This document shows positions 24,013-32,411 of a stretch of 40,108 nucleotides of DNA, piece by piece. The notes under the pieces were generated by a model, which worked only from the letters and a program-made list of their open reading frames with translations, made no database searches and was not told the DNA's origin. Within the stretch, counting starts at the first letter, position 1; each line of letters starts with the position of its first letter. The translations under genes and the position numbers were made by a program. Source of the DNA: Roseovarius nitratireducens (GTDB lineage Bacteria; Pseudomonadota; Alphaproteobacteria; Rhodobacterales; Rhodobacteraceae); assembly GCF_002925845.1 (NCBI RefSeq), contig NZ_PDNI01000053.1, positions 1 through 40,108 on the forward strand. Reading direction: 5' to 3'.

Positions 24013-24630
24013 TCAGGCGGTCCGGGGCAGGACGCGATAATGCGCCTCTGTCGGACAGCAGGCCGCGCCATTGATCGGAAGGATGTCCTGCGGACAGGCC
24101 GACATCGCCACCACGCAATTCATCCGGGCCCGCAAGATGACGTAGTCGCCGGGGCGCGACAACGGCTCTCCCCAGCTGGTGGTTCCGTCCTCCGCCACGG
24201 GAATGTTCATCCAGAGGTTCAGCGGACTCGGACACTCGCGGATATCGATACCGATCCGCCGCATGGCAGCGAACAGATTGTCGGTACAATTGTCGTGATA
24301 GTCGCTACAGCCCAGAAGCCCGTAGCGGTAATCGTCACAGGCAGCGATCAGCGTGTCATGCCGGCCCGGAGAGGTGTCTTCTTCCATCGTCATGATCGGG
24401 CGGCGCCGGTTCGTGATGAGGGCATCCCCCTTTCCGGGCCACAGCTTGCCCAGAGTCGGGCGCATGTGCTCGTTCGAGAGGAACTCTTTGGTATCCTCGG
24501 CATTGAAGACCCAGGTGTCGACAACCTGGGCACCATGAGTATTGATGATCTGGATGGCCTCGCCCGCCGAAAGCCGCGCGGCCCGACCACTGCGAGCAGG
24601 AAGCGTAATGCGTTCAGGTTCGCCCGACAT
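24013..24630 (-). CDS. DUF1989 (urea carboxylase-associated family) protein
   Basis: A 205-residue protein of the DUF1989/urea-carboxylase-associated family. Family features are the GEAIQIINTHGAQVVDTWVF core, FLSNEHMRPTLGKLWPGKGD, HDTLIAACDDYRYG and the cysteine-bearing segments DYHDNCTDN and NCVVAMSACPQDILPING. Members lie near urea carboxylase/allophanate hydrolase or amine-degradation genes, but the chemistry is unsettled. The ATG at 24630 is preceded by GGAGGGG. It is alone here, with scar DNA after its stop and a 271-bp gap upstream of its start, so the nitrogen-metabolism context is missing. Confidence 0.8.
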   Translation of the reverse strand: MSGEPERITLPARSGRAARLSAGEAIQIINTHGAQVVDTWVFNAEDTKEFLSNEHMRPTLGKLWPGKGDALITNRRRPIMTMEEDTSPGRHDTLIAACDDYRYGLLGCSDYHDNCTDNLFAAMRRIGIDIRECPSPLNLWMNIPVAEDGTTSWGEPLSRPGDYVILRARMNCVVAMSACPQDILPINGAACCPTEAHYRVLPRTA

Positions 24631-24828
24631 CGTCCCCTCCAATCAACTTATCGGATCAGTCTAGATCAGGTTCTTCACGCGAGGGCAAGTCGGGCTCTCT
24701 TCGTTTTGGCAGGGTCGCGATGTGTCCCATCGCGCTCAGTATCAGCAATACAGGCACCAGACTTCTTCGGACGGGGCCGCACCGGATTGACGTGGCGCAT
24801 GGCCTTTCGGTGCCCTGTCCGCCACAGC

Positions 24829-24842
24829 TTAATGTGCATCAA
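24829..24842. promoter_or_regulatory. FNR-like box
   Basis: TTAATGTGCATCAA matches the FNR/FnrL consensus TTGAT-N4-ATCAA at nine of the ten defined bases. It lies 59 bp before the ATG of the APH/AAA fusion gene, a fitting distance for an activator. Genes of this kind appear in anaerobic or stress regulons of other proteobacteria, which supports the reading, but one such match in 40 kb could be chance. Confidence 0.45.
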
Positions 24843-24901
24843 CGCGGCCGGGGTCAGGCCAGGGTATCCAGGGCGCGAAAACCTGTTGCAAGGAGCAGCG
24901 C

Positions 24902-26425
24902 ATGGCATTCGAAGAGATCGTGGAGGCCCTCTCCGACCCGAAAACCCACGGCTTGGAGACCGAGGTGGAAACGGTGCGAACCCACGCCGCGATGGTGTTT
25001 CTTGCCGGGGACTCGGCGTACAAGGTGAAGCGCCCGGTCGTCTACGACTATCTCGATTTCTCGACACCCAAAAAACGCGAGGCCATGCTGCGCCGCGAAT
25101 TGGACATCAACAAGTCGGCTGCGCCAGAAGTTTACCGCGGTCTCGTGCCGCTGACCCGGCGTGCCGATGGCCGTCTCGAACTGAACGGTGACGGCGAGCC
25201 GGTCGAATGGTGTCTGCACATGCGCCGCTTTCCCGAAGGCGCGGAGATGACGGCGGTGGCCGCTCGCGGCGGGATCGACCGGACCCTGGCCGAAGAAATT
25301 GGCGCGGCCATCGCGGACTATCACGCCGGCGCGGAGACGCGGCACGAGGATGGCCGCACGCTGGCGCGCACGGCCGCCGCCGACCTGAACGCAGCGCTCG
25401 GAGGGATGACGGATGCCCTTGGCGAAGGGCGCATCGAGCGTTTCCATGACTGCATCGCGACCGAAATCGCGCGCAACGCGGTGCTCCTGTCTGCGCGGGG
25501 GCGCGCGGGGCATATCCGGCGCGGCCATGGCGATCTGCACTTGGGCAACATGGTGTTGCTCGACGACAGGCCGGTGCTCTTCGACGCGCTCGAATTCGAC
25601 GAGCGCCTTGCCACGCTCGACGTGCTCTACGACCTCGCTTTCGCGATCATGGACCTCTTGCATCGCGACCTCCACGAGGCGGCGCATGCCGTGCTCGACG
25701 CCTACCTCTACCGGGCGCGCGAGCCTGACCATTTCGACGGGCTGGCCCTGCTGCCGCTCTTCCTGGGGCTTAGGGCGGGCATCCGGGCGATGGTCACGGT
25801 GCAGGCGGCGCGGCTGGAGGACGGCCCGCCCGATTCCGGCATCGCCGAGGCCCAAGCCTATCTCGATCACGCGCTCGATTACCTCTCGCCTCCCGCGCCC
25901 CGTCTCGTTGCGGTTGGCGGGTATTCGGGCACCGGCAAGACCACCCTGGCCCTGCAACTTGCGCCGTCGATCGCCCCGATGCCCGGCGCGATCCACCTGC
26001 GCAGCGACCTCGAACGCAAGGCAATGTTCGGGGTCGATCCGCTTTCTGGCCTGCCGCAGAGCGCCTATTCCGAGACCGCTGGCAAGCAAGTCTACGCCCG
26101 GCTGCTCGCGCAAGCCGACCGGTCCCTGCGCGCCGGACATTCCGTGATCTTCGACGCGGTCTTTGCCCGCGAGGAGGAGCGCCAGGCGCTCGCCGAACTT
26201 GCGCGGCAACGGGAGGTGCGGTTCTCCGGGCTCTGGCTGCACGCGGATCGGGACACGCTTGTGTCGCGCGTATCGGCACGCCAGGGTGATGCCTCGGATG
26301 CCGATGAAACGGTGGTGCTGCGGCAACTGGCCTCCGGCGAGGGGGCGACGGACTGGGTGCGCGTCGAGTCCAGCGGCGATGTCCGGGACGTTCTGAACCG
26401 GGCGCACGCCGCGCTTGGATCCTGA
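24902..26425 (+). CDS. APH-like kinase / AAA ATP-binding fusion protein (COG2187-COG0645)
   Basis: A 507-residue two-domain protein. The N-terminal half is an aminoglycoside-phosphotransferase-like kinase fold with the catalytic-loop motif HGDLHLGN (H209-N216) and FDALEFDERLATLDVLYDLAF after it. The C-terminal third is a gluconate-kinase-like P-loop domain with Walker A GGYSGTGKTT (339-348). Natural substrates are unknown; antibiotic resistance should not be assumed. AAGGAG lies upstream of the ATG. An FNR-like box precedes it by about 60 bp, suggesting induction at low oxygen. Two tiny membrane ORFs follow. Confidence 0.85.
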   Translation: MAFEEIVEALSDPKTHGLETEVETVRTHAAMVFLAGDSAYKVKRPVVYDYLDFSTPKKREAMLRRELDINKSAAPEVYRGLVPLTRRADGRLELNGDGEPVEWCLHMRRFPEGAEMTAVAARGGIDRTLAEEIGAAIADYHAGAETRHEDGRTLARTAAADLNAALGGMTDALGEGRIERFHDCIATEIARNAVLLSARGRAGHIRRGHGDLHLGNMVLLDDRPVLFDALEFDERLATLDVLYDLAFAIMDLLHRDLHEAAHAVLDAYLYRAREPDHFDGLALLPLFLGLRAGIRAMVTVQAARLEDGPPDSGIAEAQAYLDHALDYLSPPAPRLVAVGGYSGTGKTTLALQLAPSIAPMPGAIHLRSDLERKAMFGVDPLSGLPQSAYSETAGKQVYARLLAQADRSLRAGHSVIFDAVFAREEERQALAELARQREVRFSGLWLHADRDTLVSRVSARQGDASDADETVVLRQLASGEGATDWVRVESSGDVRDVLNRAHAALGS

Positions 26426-26566
26426 AAGGACGGCAGGGCCTCGACCGCGCGGCCGATATAAATCAAGGCGCGCGGCGCGTGTCATCATATTACATCTTAG
26501 AATGTGACTGCGCTGCGTGACTGGTGGGCCAAGGCTGGCACGCAGACTTGCAAGGAGGCAGATGTC

Positions 26567-26701
26567 ATGCTCACTCTCCCCCGCAAGGGCGACGCCTATT
26601 CGCCACTCTATTGCCTCGCTGCCCTCGGATCGGGTGGTCTCGTCTTCACCTTCGGCTTTTGGGGGCCATCACTGGCCCGCTGGACATGGGCTTTGCCATG
26701 A
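26567..26701 (+). CDS. Small membrane ORF, 44 residues
   Basis: The ATG at 26567 has a strong AAGGAGG ribosome site 9 bp upstream, so translation is likely. The product begins MLTLPRKGDAYSPLYCLAAL and has one hydrophobic helix (about residues 13-31). The YSPLY...LAALG.GGL pattern is reminiscent of the N-terminus of larger alphaproteobacterial membrane proteins. The frame runs off after the homopolymer TTTTGGGGG (26657-26665), where an indel would fuse it to the next ORF. It is therefore either a genuine small protein or the 5' half of a frameshifted gene. A weak FNR-like half site (CCGATATAAATCAA, 26453-26466) lies about 100 bp upstream. Confidence 0.45.
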   Translation: MLTLPRKGDAYSPLYCLAALGSGGLVFTFGFWGPSLARWTWALP

Positions 26702-26856
26702 ATGTTCTCGGCCCGTTCGCATTTTGGGTCGTGCTTGGCGGCTCCTTCGCAACCATCGCGCTCTATGCATTCTACCGCATGAGCCAGCGAGACGCGGTCC
26801 CTGCATCAGAGACCGACGCTGGCGCGTGCACGTTGGAAATCGTCCACATGGCCTGA
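26698..26856 (+). CDS. Small membrane ORF, 52 residues
   Basis: The ATG overlaps the TGA of the preceding 44-residue ORF (ATGA), the arrangement of coupled genes. The product has a single transmembrane helix (FAFWVVLGGSFATIALYAFY, about residues 7-26) and a short polar tail. In the same frame the region before the ATG is open and reads LLGAITGPLDMGFAM, which would continue the hydrophobic N-terminus of the upstream ORF if one base were changed in the TTTTGGGGG run. It may therefore be the 3' half of a frameshifted single gene. Function is unknown. Confidence 0.4.
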   Translation: MNVLGPFAFWVVLGGSFATIALYAFYRMSQRDAVPASETDAGACTLEIVHMA

Positions 26857-26953
26857 ATTCTACGGGAAAAGGAATGTCACGCCGTAAGACGGATTTATGT
26901 GGCAACGCCGATCACGTGTGAAAATGTCGTCGGGATTGTCAAACGGCGCTGCG

Positions 26954-28381
26954 TTACCAGATCTGATCCGGTGACAGGGGTTGGTCTGTCATGTTCAACG
27001 CTCCCAGAGCGCTGAGCCTGGCATGTGCCGCATCAGCGAGCGCCCGGCAATCGGCCAGCGCCATGGCGAAGCGTGCCTGGCTGAACTCGGTCAGCACTTG
27101 CGATGCGAGCGCCTGCTCGCCCGCGTCCAGCAGGACCGATGCCGCGCGCAGCACGTCCGGCAACTCCGCGTTTACGTTGGCCTCGATCGCACGCCAGTGT
27201 GTCCATATCTCGTCCAGGACGGGATCCGGTTTCTGAAAGGCGAGATGCATCAGCCGCTTGAATTCATGGACGGCCGACGGCCCGGTCTCGATACCCTGCG
27301 GGACCAGAGAAACCGTGTCGGGACCCTTGTCTTCCTTGCGGAGATCAAGGAAGCGGTGGCTTTCGCCGGTTGTCAGGTACCGGTGCTGGCGCCAGGCCGG
27401 AGGCACCGTGTCCTGACCGAGAAAAACCGGCAGGAGTGGCGCGGTGACAGGGCCGATCGGTGCGTGCCACATCATGCGCAACGCGTCGTGCGATGGATGC
27501 GTCAGGGGCACGACCTGGCCATAGCCGGCGGTATCGCCAGTCAGCCGTTCGCTGCTGATAGACCAGAACACGTCTGCCAGCCCAATTTTTTCAGGGCGCG
27601 CTGCACGTTGGCGCATTTCATCCTCGATCCAGGCAACCCCGTCCCAGCGATGCTTGCCGTCGCCATAGACGTGGTTGACATGAAAAGGACCATCACCCGG
27701 CGACCACCAGCCCATTTCACGGGCCGTGTCGAAGAAATGTATCGGAAACAGGAAGTTCTTGTCAGGCGCGTCCGGTACTTCGCCGATATACCCCGGGCGC
27801 GAGGCACGGATGCTGTCAGGGCCCAGCCGCTCGGCACACCACAGGCCGCGGCCTCCGGCAAACTCGATCACCACCCACGCCTCTTCCGGGTCGGCGATGA
27901 TGTGGGAATTGCCGCCATAAGTGGAATAGCCGTGCTTTGCGATCAGGTCTCCGATCAGCTCTACACCCTCGCGCGCGCTGAGTGCGCGCTCGATGACGAT
28001 GCGGGCAAGGTCGGAATAGTTTGGTCCGGTCTGGTTTTTTGGCGTCATCGCGATCAGCTCGGCGCGCGAGGTGGACCAGATGTCACGCACCGCCACGCCG
28101 CGTTCGTTCAACCCGCCATTGGTCAGCGGAGCGGGCACGCCGAGGTAATAACTGTAGCTCACCCGCATATTGCGCAGGGTTTCCGGAGCCTGGGGTATTT
28201 CGGTCAAACGACCGGGCATGTCGGCCTGTGGCGTCACACCCACCGTGATGAACGTGCCGTCGGGATGCTGCGCACGCGGGCAGATTTCCAGCCAATGGCT
28301 GCTCGGCTCGTCGCCGTATCCCGCGAGGTATGCGATGCCATCAGCCGAATGATTGCGCCCGATATAGATGCCGTAACTCAT
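26954..28381 (-). CDS. C69/U34 family Ntn hydrolase (dipeptidase-like)
   Basis: A 475-residue protein of the C69 (peptidase U34) family, N-terminal nucleophile amidohydrolases related to bacterial dipeptidases and acyl transferases. The N-terminus is MSYGIYIGRNHSADGIAYLA, followed by GYGDEPSSHWLEI and a VSYSYYLGVPAPLTNGGLNE-type block. After Met removal residue 2 would be the nucleophile; here it is Ser, where classical C69 enzymes have Cys. No upstream in-frame Met-Cys alternative is seen. It is the last gene of the leftward transporter cluster, 24 bp after the ATPase gene, and probably cleaves an imported amide or peptide bond. Confidence 0.85.
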   Translation of the reverse strand: MSYGIYIGRNHSADGIAYLAGYGDEPSSHWLEICPRAQHPDGTFITVGVTPQADMPGRLTEIPQAPETLRNMRVSYSYYLGVPAPLTNGGLNERGVAVRDIWSTSRAELIAMTPKNQTGPNYSDLARIVIERALSAREGVELIGDLIAKHGYSTYGGNSHIIADPEEAWVVIEFAGGRGLWCAERLGPDSIRASRPGYIGEVPDAPDKNFLFPIHFFDTAREMGWWSPGDGPFHVNHVYGDGKHRWDGVAWIEDEMRQRAARPEKIGLADVFWSISSERLTGDTAGYGQVVPLTHPSHDALRMMWHAPIGPVTAPLLPVFLGQDTVPPAWRQHRYLTTGESHRFLDLRKEDKGPDTVSLVPQGIETGPSAVHEFKRLMHLAFQKPDPVLDEIWTHWRAIEANVNAELPDVLRAASVLLDAGEQALASQVLTEFSQARFAMALADCRALADAAHARLSALGALNMTDQPLSPDQIW

Positions 28382-28405
28382 GTATGTGTCTCTTTTGTCC
28401 GAGGG

Positions 28406-30466
28406 TCAGGCCAGCGGGAAATGGCAGGCATGGCGACGCCCATCCGGCATGGTCACATGGGATGGTTTCTCGGCCCGGCAGCGATCTTGTGCCAGCGGGC
28501 AACGCCCTGCGAAGTCACACCCCTTGGGCCTGTTGAGCAGGCTGGGCACCTCGCCCGAGATCGACACGTGTACCCGGCGGCGGTCGGGGTCGGGCTGCGG
28601 CACGCCTTCGACAAGCGCGCGGGTGTAGGGATGCACCGGACGGGCGAATACCTCGGCGGTGCGGCCCTCTTCGACGATGCGGCCCAGGTACATGATCGCC
28701 AACCGGTCGGCGATGTGGCGCACCACAGGCAGGTTGTGAGTGATGATGAGGTATCCCAGCCCGTGCTCGGCCTGAAGATCGGCCATGAGGTTGAGGATTT
28801 CCCCCTGCACCGACACGTCAAGGCCCGCTGTCGGCTCGTCGGCGATGATGAGCTTGGGGTTGAGTGCCAGCGCCCGCGCCACGCCCACGCGCCGCGCCTG
28901 CCCGCCCGACAGCTCGTGCGGGTAACGCGACAGGAAGGGCTTGGGCAGGCGCACCATCTCGGCCAGCCGTTCGGCTTCGGCATCCAGATCAACCCCGGTG
29001 ATCCCGTGGATCTGGAACGGTTCGGTGATGAGCGCGCGCACCGACTTGCGCGGTGAGAGCGACCCGACCGGGTCCTGGAACATCATCGCCATGTCGCGGC
29101 GCAGCGGTTTGAAACGGCCCTCGGGCATGTTGCGGATCTCGCGCCCCTCAAAGCGCACGCTGCCCGATTGCGCGGCCACGAGGTTGAGCACCGTGCGCCC
29201 CAGCGTCGTCTTACCCGAGCCGCTCTCGCCCACCAGCCCCACGGTCTCGCCTGGCGCGACCGAGAGGCTCACGTCGAGCACCGCATCGACATGGCGTTTT
29301 TCGAGTCCCTTGAGCCGCGCGCGCAGCGGGCCCACGGTCTCGAACTGCACGTTCAGGTCCGAAACCTCCAGCAGCGGATCGTCGCGCTTGGCGCGGGCAG
29401 GTTTGCCGGCACTCGCCTCGCCCTGCCCCACGGTCATCACGTCCGGCGGCGGTGGCCAGTCCGGATCGCGATGCGGGCCGTCCAGCAGATGACAGCGGGC
29501 AAGGCTCATCTCGCCACGAGCGACATCCGGCGGCTGCGTCTCGCGGCAGACCGGCAGCGCCTTCTGGCACCGCGGCGCATAGATGCAGCCCGAAAGCGGC
29601 CTGGTCAGGTCTGGTATGTCGCCAGGAATGACCGGCAGCTTGCGCGACACGTCGTCGATCCGCGCCGGATCGCATTCCAGCAGCGCACGGGTATAGGGGT
29701 GTTGCGCGTTGTGGAATATCTCGCGCACCGCGCCCGCCTCGACCACCTCGCCAGCATACATGACAACCACGTCGTCACAGAGTTCTGCGATCAGACCCAA
29801 GTTGTGGGACACGACGACCACCGTCGCGTCCAGTTCCTTTTGAAGGTCTTGCAACAGGTGGATGATCTGCGCTTCCATCGTCACGTCGAGCGCCGTCGTC
29901 GGCTCGTCCGCCAAAAGTAGCTGCGGCCCCGTGAGCAACGCCATCGCGATGCCCGCACGCTGCCGCATCCCGCCGGAGAAATGATGTGGGTACTGGTCGA
30001 TCCGCTTGTCGGGGTCAGGGATGCCCACCTTGCCCAGCATCTCCACCGCCATACGCCGTTTCTCGGCGGTCGAGAGGTTTGGCCGCCGGTAGAGGATGTC
30101 GCGCATCTGCCGCCCGTAGGTCAGCACCGGGATCTGGCTGGTCATCGGGTCCTGGAACACGACCGAGATTTCCTCGCCCCGAATGGCGCGCAACTGCGGC
30201 TCGCCCGCGTGGAGCAGGTCGCGCTCACCAAAGCGCACCTCGCCACCGGTCACCTCGCCATTCCCTGCCAAAAGGCCCAGCAACGCCCAGAGCACGGTGG
30301 ATTTTCCCGACCCGCTCTCGCCCACGATTCCGACGATGCGGCCCTTCCGGATAGGAAAGGAGATATCGCGCAGCGCCTTGACGCGCCCGCGCGGCGTGCG
30401 GAAATCAACCGACAGGTTGCGGATGTCGAGCAGCGTTTCGGGCGCCTCAAGTATGTCCTTTGGCAT
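28406..30466 (-). CDS. Fused double ATPase of peptide-type ABC importer (DppD-DppF)
   Basis: A 686-residue protein with two complete ABC ATPase domains. The first has Walker A VGESGSGKST and signature FSGGMRQRAG; the second has VGESGSGKTT and LSGGQARRVG, each with a Walker B ending IADEP or LADEP. Each half ends in the oligopeptide-permease C-terminal region (CIYAPRCQKALPVC and CDFAGRCPLAQDRC), whose four cysteines can hold an iron-sulfur cluster in related proteins. It energises the DppBC-type permease encoded upstream. The ATG at 30466 has AAGGA upstream and lies one base after the permease TAG. Confidence 0.93.
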   Translation of the reverse strand: MPKDILEAPETLLDIRNLSVDFRTPRGRVKALRDISFPIRKGRIVGIVGESGSGKSTVLWALLGLLAGNGEVTGGEVRFGERDLLHAGEPQLRAIRGEEISVVFQDPMTSQIPVLTYGRQMRDILYRRPNLSTAEKRRMAVEMLGKVGIPDPDKRIDQYPHHFSGGMRQRAGIAMALLTGPQLLLADEPTTALDVTMEAQIIHLLQDLQKELDATVVVVSHNLGLIAELCDDVVVMYAGEVVEAGAVREIFHNAQHPYTRALLECDPARIDDVSRKLPVIPGDIPDLTRPLSGCIYAPRCQKALPVCRETQPPDVARGEMSLARCHLLDGPHRDPDWPPPPDVMTVGQGEASAGKPARAKRDDPLLEVSDLNVQFETVGPLRARLKGLEKRHVDAVLDVSLSVAPGETVGLVGESGSGKTTLGRTVLNLVAAQSGSVRFEGREIRNMPEGRFKPLRRDMAMMFQDPVGSLSPRKSVRALITEPFQIHGITGVDLDAEAERLAEMVRLPKPFLSRYPHELSGGQARRVGVARALALNPKLIIADEPTAGLDVSVQGEILNLMADLQAEHGLGYLIITHNLPVVRHIADRLAIMYLGRIVEEGRTAEVFARPVHPYTRALVEGVPQPDPDRRRVHVSISGEVPSLLNRPKGCDFAGRCPLAQDRCRAEKPSHVTMPDGRRHACHFPLA

Positions 30467-30467
30467 C

Positions 30468-31412
30468 CTAGCGTCCTTTCCCCATGCGCGGATCGAAAAC
30501 GTCACGCAGCGCCTCACCGAGGAAGGTAAAGCCCAGCGTTGTCAGGATCAGTGGTATGCCCCCGGCAATGACCATCCACGGCGCGTCGCGGATCACCAGA
30601 TAGCCCTCGTTGAGGATCGTCCCCCAACTCGCCGTGGGCGGCAGCACGCCGAGACCCAGAAAGCTCAGCCCCGCCTCGACCGTCACCACCACAGGCACGT
30701 CCATCGCCGCAAGGATCATCAGCGGTCCCACCACATTGGGCATTACGTGGTGCATCAGGAGTCGGGTCATCCCGGCCCCCAACGACCGCTCGGCAAGGAT
30801 GAATTCGCTGTTCTTCAGCGACAGCGTCGAGGTACGCGCCACCCGCGCGTATTGCGGGATCGAGGTGACGATGACGATGGCCAGAACCATCCCGAGGCTT
30901 GGCCCCGTCAGCGCCACGGTGGCCAGCGCCAGAACGATCGTGGGAAAGGCGCGCACCGTGTCGAAAACCAGCAGCAGCAGGCTGTCGAGCCAGCGCGGCC
31001 CAAGCCCCGCGATCATCCCGAGGATGAGTCCGGTGACGAGCGCCACCGACACCCCGATCGCCGCGATCTTGAGCGCGACGCGCCCGCCGTAGAGGATGCG
31101 CGACAGCGTATCGCGGCCAAGCTGATCGGTGCCCGCCAGGTGCTCCCATGTCGGCCCCGACAGGCGCGATGGCACGTCGAGCGTATTGGGTTCATAGGGC
31201 GCGATCCACGGTGCGAAGATCGCACTGGCAAAGAACAAGACCACGAGGATCAGCCCCGTCAACCCCTGCCAGTTGGTGAGGAACAGGCGCAGCTTCTCGC
31301 GCCGCTCACGGGCGGCGGATTCGCGGAGCTCGGACTCGGCGAGGTGGTCGGGCAAGCCCGAGGCATCCACCGGCGGCAGACCGGTTTCGAGGTCAGAGCG
31401 ATTCACGGACAC
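30468..31412 (-). CDS. ABC transporter permease, DppC type
   Basis: A permease of about 314 residues with an N-terminal cytoplasmic stretch, one isolated helix (LILVVLFFASAIFAPWIAPY), the GTDQLGRDTLSRILYGGR motif typical of DppC/OppC, and a five-helix BPD transmembrane domain with the EAA loop around AERSLGAGMTRLLMHHVMPN. It forms the channel with the DppB-type partner. The start is unclear: GTG 31412, GTG 31406 or TTG 31419-31421, each overlapping the previous gene by 14-29 bp; none has a ribosome site, consistent with coupled translation. Confidence 0.9.
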   Translation of the reverse strand: MSVNRSDLETGLPPVDASGLPDHLAESELRESAARERREKLRLFLTNWQGLTGLILVVLFFASAIFAPWIAPYEPNTLDVPSRLSGPTWEHLAGTDQLGRDTLSRILYGGRVALKIAAIGVSVALVTGLILGMIAGLGPRWLDSLLLLVFDTVRAFPTIVLALATVALTGPSLGMVLAIVIVTSIPQYARVARTSTLSLKNSEFILAERSLGAGMTRLLMHHVMPNVVGPLMILAAMDVPVVVTVEAGLSFLGLGVLPPTASWGTILNEGYLVIRDAPWMVIAGGIPLILTTLGFTFLGEALRDVFDPRMGKGR

Positions 31413-32337
31413 GGGGATCAAACCAAGCTATGAGGAGGTCGGACAACAGGACAACGAGGATGTAGAGGCCGGTGGCCACCAGCACCGCGCCCTGCACGAT
31501 GGGGAAGTTGCGCGCCATGACGGCGTCGAAAATGAGCTTGCCGATACCGGGGCGTGCAAAGATGATCTCGGCGAACACGGTCGAGGAAATCAGCCCGCCA
31601 AAGCCCATGCCGATCAGCGTGATCGTTGGCAGGATAGCCACGCGCAGCGCATAGCCAAAAACCACCCGCTGCGGATGCAGGCCGAAGGCGCGCGCCGAGC
31701 GGATATAGTTCTCGCCCATCACCTCGAGCATCGAGGCGCGCACCATCCGCGCCAGGTACCCGACCCAGCTCAACCCGATGGCAAAGGCGGGTAGCACCAG
31801 GTGCGACAGTTGGTCGGCGGTATCGCCGGGCTCGCCCGCGCCGATGGCGGGCAACCAGCGCAGGTGCACAGCGAAAATTAGCAACGCCCAGATCGACACG
31901 AGAAATGAGGGCACCGCGATCGTGCCCACCGACAGCACGCCCGTCACCCGGTCGAGCCAGCTGTTGGGCCGCACCGCCGCCAGACAGCCGAGCGGGATGC
32001 CCAGCACCATCGCCCAGCCCATCCCCGCGCAGACCAGGGCTAGGGTGAAGCCGATGCGCTCCATGATAATCGCGGTCACGGGCCGGTCCGAGAACACGTC
32101 GAGGCCGAGGTCGCCGGTGGCCGCGTTGCCGATATAAATCAGGAACTGCCGCCAAACCGGCTCGTCGAGATGCATCTTGGCGGCATAGCGCGCGATGGCC
32201 TCGGGCGTGGCGCGCGGGCCGAGCGCGATGGTCGCCGGGTCGCCGGGAATGAGGTACAGCAGCGAAAAGAGCACCAGCACGACGAGGCAGATCACCATCG
32301 CCGAGAGGCCCAGTCGCTTGACGAGATAGTACAGCAC
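31393..32337 (-). CDS. ABC transporter permease, DppB type
   Basis: A 314-residue permease of the DppB/OppB type. The N-terminal helix is followed by YLIPGDPATIALGP, the conserved periplasmic region of DppB. Five further hydrophobic segments and the EAA loop (GENYIRSARAFGLHPQRVVF) follow. GTG is the start, preceded by GGAGAG. It overlaps the DppC-type gene. Substrate is presumably a peptide or peptide-like amide delivered by the binding protein encoded upstream. Confidence 0.92.
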   Translation of the reverse strand: MLYYLVKRLGLSAMVICLVVLVLFSLLYLIPGDPATIALGPRATPEAIARYAAKMHLDEPVWRQFLIYIGNAATGDLGLDVFSDRPVTAIIMERIGFTLALVCAGMGWAMVLGIPLGCLAAVRPNSWLDRVTGVLSVGTIAVPSFLVSIWALLIFAVHLRWLPAIGAGEPGDTADQLSHLVLPAFAIGLSWVGYLARMVRASMLEVMGENYIRSARAFGLHPQRVVFGYALRVAILPTITLIGMGFGGLISSTVFAEIIFARPGIGKLIFDAVMARNFPIVQGAVLVATGLYILVVLLSDLLIAWFDPRVRESL

Positions 32338-32366
32338 TCAGGCTCTCCCCTACCGGTGCCCGCGTG

Positions 32367-32399
32367 GCGACCGGCCCGCGCCTTGGCGGGGCCGGTCGC
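32367..32399 (-). terminator. Stable hairpin after the binding-protein gene
   Basis: GCGACCGGCCC (32367-32377) and GGGCCGGTCGC (32389-32399) are perfect 11-bp arms, extended by an inner CGCC/GGCG pair around a TT. There is no T-run. It lies in the 74-bp gap between the solute-binding protein gene and the dppB-type gene, the usual place for a stem that protects the 5' message and lets the binding protein be made in excess. Confidence 0.65.
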
Positions 32400-32411
32400 G
32401 CGGCGGTGCGG

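Noticed and set aside
26981-29056. A plus-strand open frame of 691 codons opposite the C69 and ATPase genes
   Set aside because: Antisense to two clear enzymes, and the composition is typical of a shadow frame.
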